Below, one piece after another: positions 52,301 through 52,305 of a DNA stretch of 52,305 nucleotides. This DNA is from an uncultured Ilumatobacter sp. GTDB lineage: Bacteria > Actinomycetota > Acidimicrobiia > Acidimicrobiales > Ilumatobacteraceae. The stretch spans positions 1 to 52,305 of the forward strand of contig CAJQPY010000045.1 of the NCBI GenBank assembly GCA_905480335.1. The letters run 5' to 3'. A model generated the notes under the pieces. It ran no database searches and was not told where the DNA came from. It saw nothing but the letters and a program-made list of their open reading frames with translations. The translations under genes and the position numbers were made by a program. Within the stretch, counting starts at the first letter, position 1, and every line of letters begins with the position of its first letter.

Positions 52301-52305
52301 TTTAG

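Overview
The window is a stretch of chromosome from a moderately high-GC actinobacterium. Most proteins read as Acidimicrobiia-like (Ilumatobacter-type). The signs are a GDP-mannose and phosphomannomutase neighbourhood with DUF5719 and DUF3499 proteins, a secreted protein built of VNVT.../GQTVPN-type modules, F420 (cofE) and menaquinone (menB) genes, and the ahcY-comF-secA gene order known from actinobacteria. I found no rRNA, tRNA, CRISPR array, intact insertion sequence or prophage.

Layout. (a) 1-15.8 kb is an envelope glycan region: the end of gmd, a flippase-like membrane protein, a 1134-residue glycosyltransferase/multi-membrane fusion, a DUF5719 protein, a membrane thioredoxin, ftsH (opposite strand), DUF3499, a CPBP protease, a PTPS-related membrane protein, phosphomannomutase and a Trm112-like protein. 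Phosphomannomutase and Gmd lie on one path from mannose phosphate to GDP-deoxyhexose. (b) 15.9-28 kb is core biology: a secreted repeat protein, a sulfotransferase, ahcY, two fused gene remnants (cupredoxin and YhhN), a YczE-like protein, comF, secA, prfB and ftsEX. hpf is not between comF and secA, and smpB does not follow ftsX. (c) 28-42.9 kb is mixed metabolism: enoyl-CoA hydratase, a structured leader with a 63-residue protein, truncated haemoglobin, an ABC-2 exporter, a menB-rRNA methylase-purU operon, an alpha/beta hydrolase-cofE-Fic operon, an M20 peptidase, an acyl-CoA synthetase remnant, an HDAC-like deacetylase, a serine hydrolase and a VOC-cupin-cupin fusion. (d) 42.9-52.3 kb is sparse accessory DNA with long intergenic stretches: a COQ4-like protein, a DUF6790 protein, a MscS channel, a DUF2510 protein, an SRPBCC protein, a small Cys-pair protein and an amine-oxidase-like flavoprotein.

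Regulation. A strong recurring signal is a TANNNT hexamer ending 6-9 nt before the start codon with no Shine-Dalgarno sequence. It occurs at about eighteen genes and implies widespread leaderless transcription. Genes inside operons (ahcY, ftsX, cofE, fic, the ABC permease) carry Shine-Dalgarno sequences instead. I used this rule to correct several start codons.

Most unusual items: a canonical EF-hand calcium loop in the C-terminal linker of SecA; a two-hairpin leader whose second hairpin hides the ribosome-binding site of a 63-residue protein; a COQ4-motif protein preceded by a 15-codon overlapping reading frame; a deletion junction joining a cupredoxin gene to a YhhN gene; an AGCTG x7 array; and a 21-residue hydrophobic mini-ORF with a strong ribosome-binding site.
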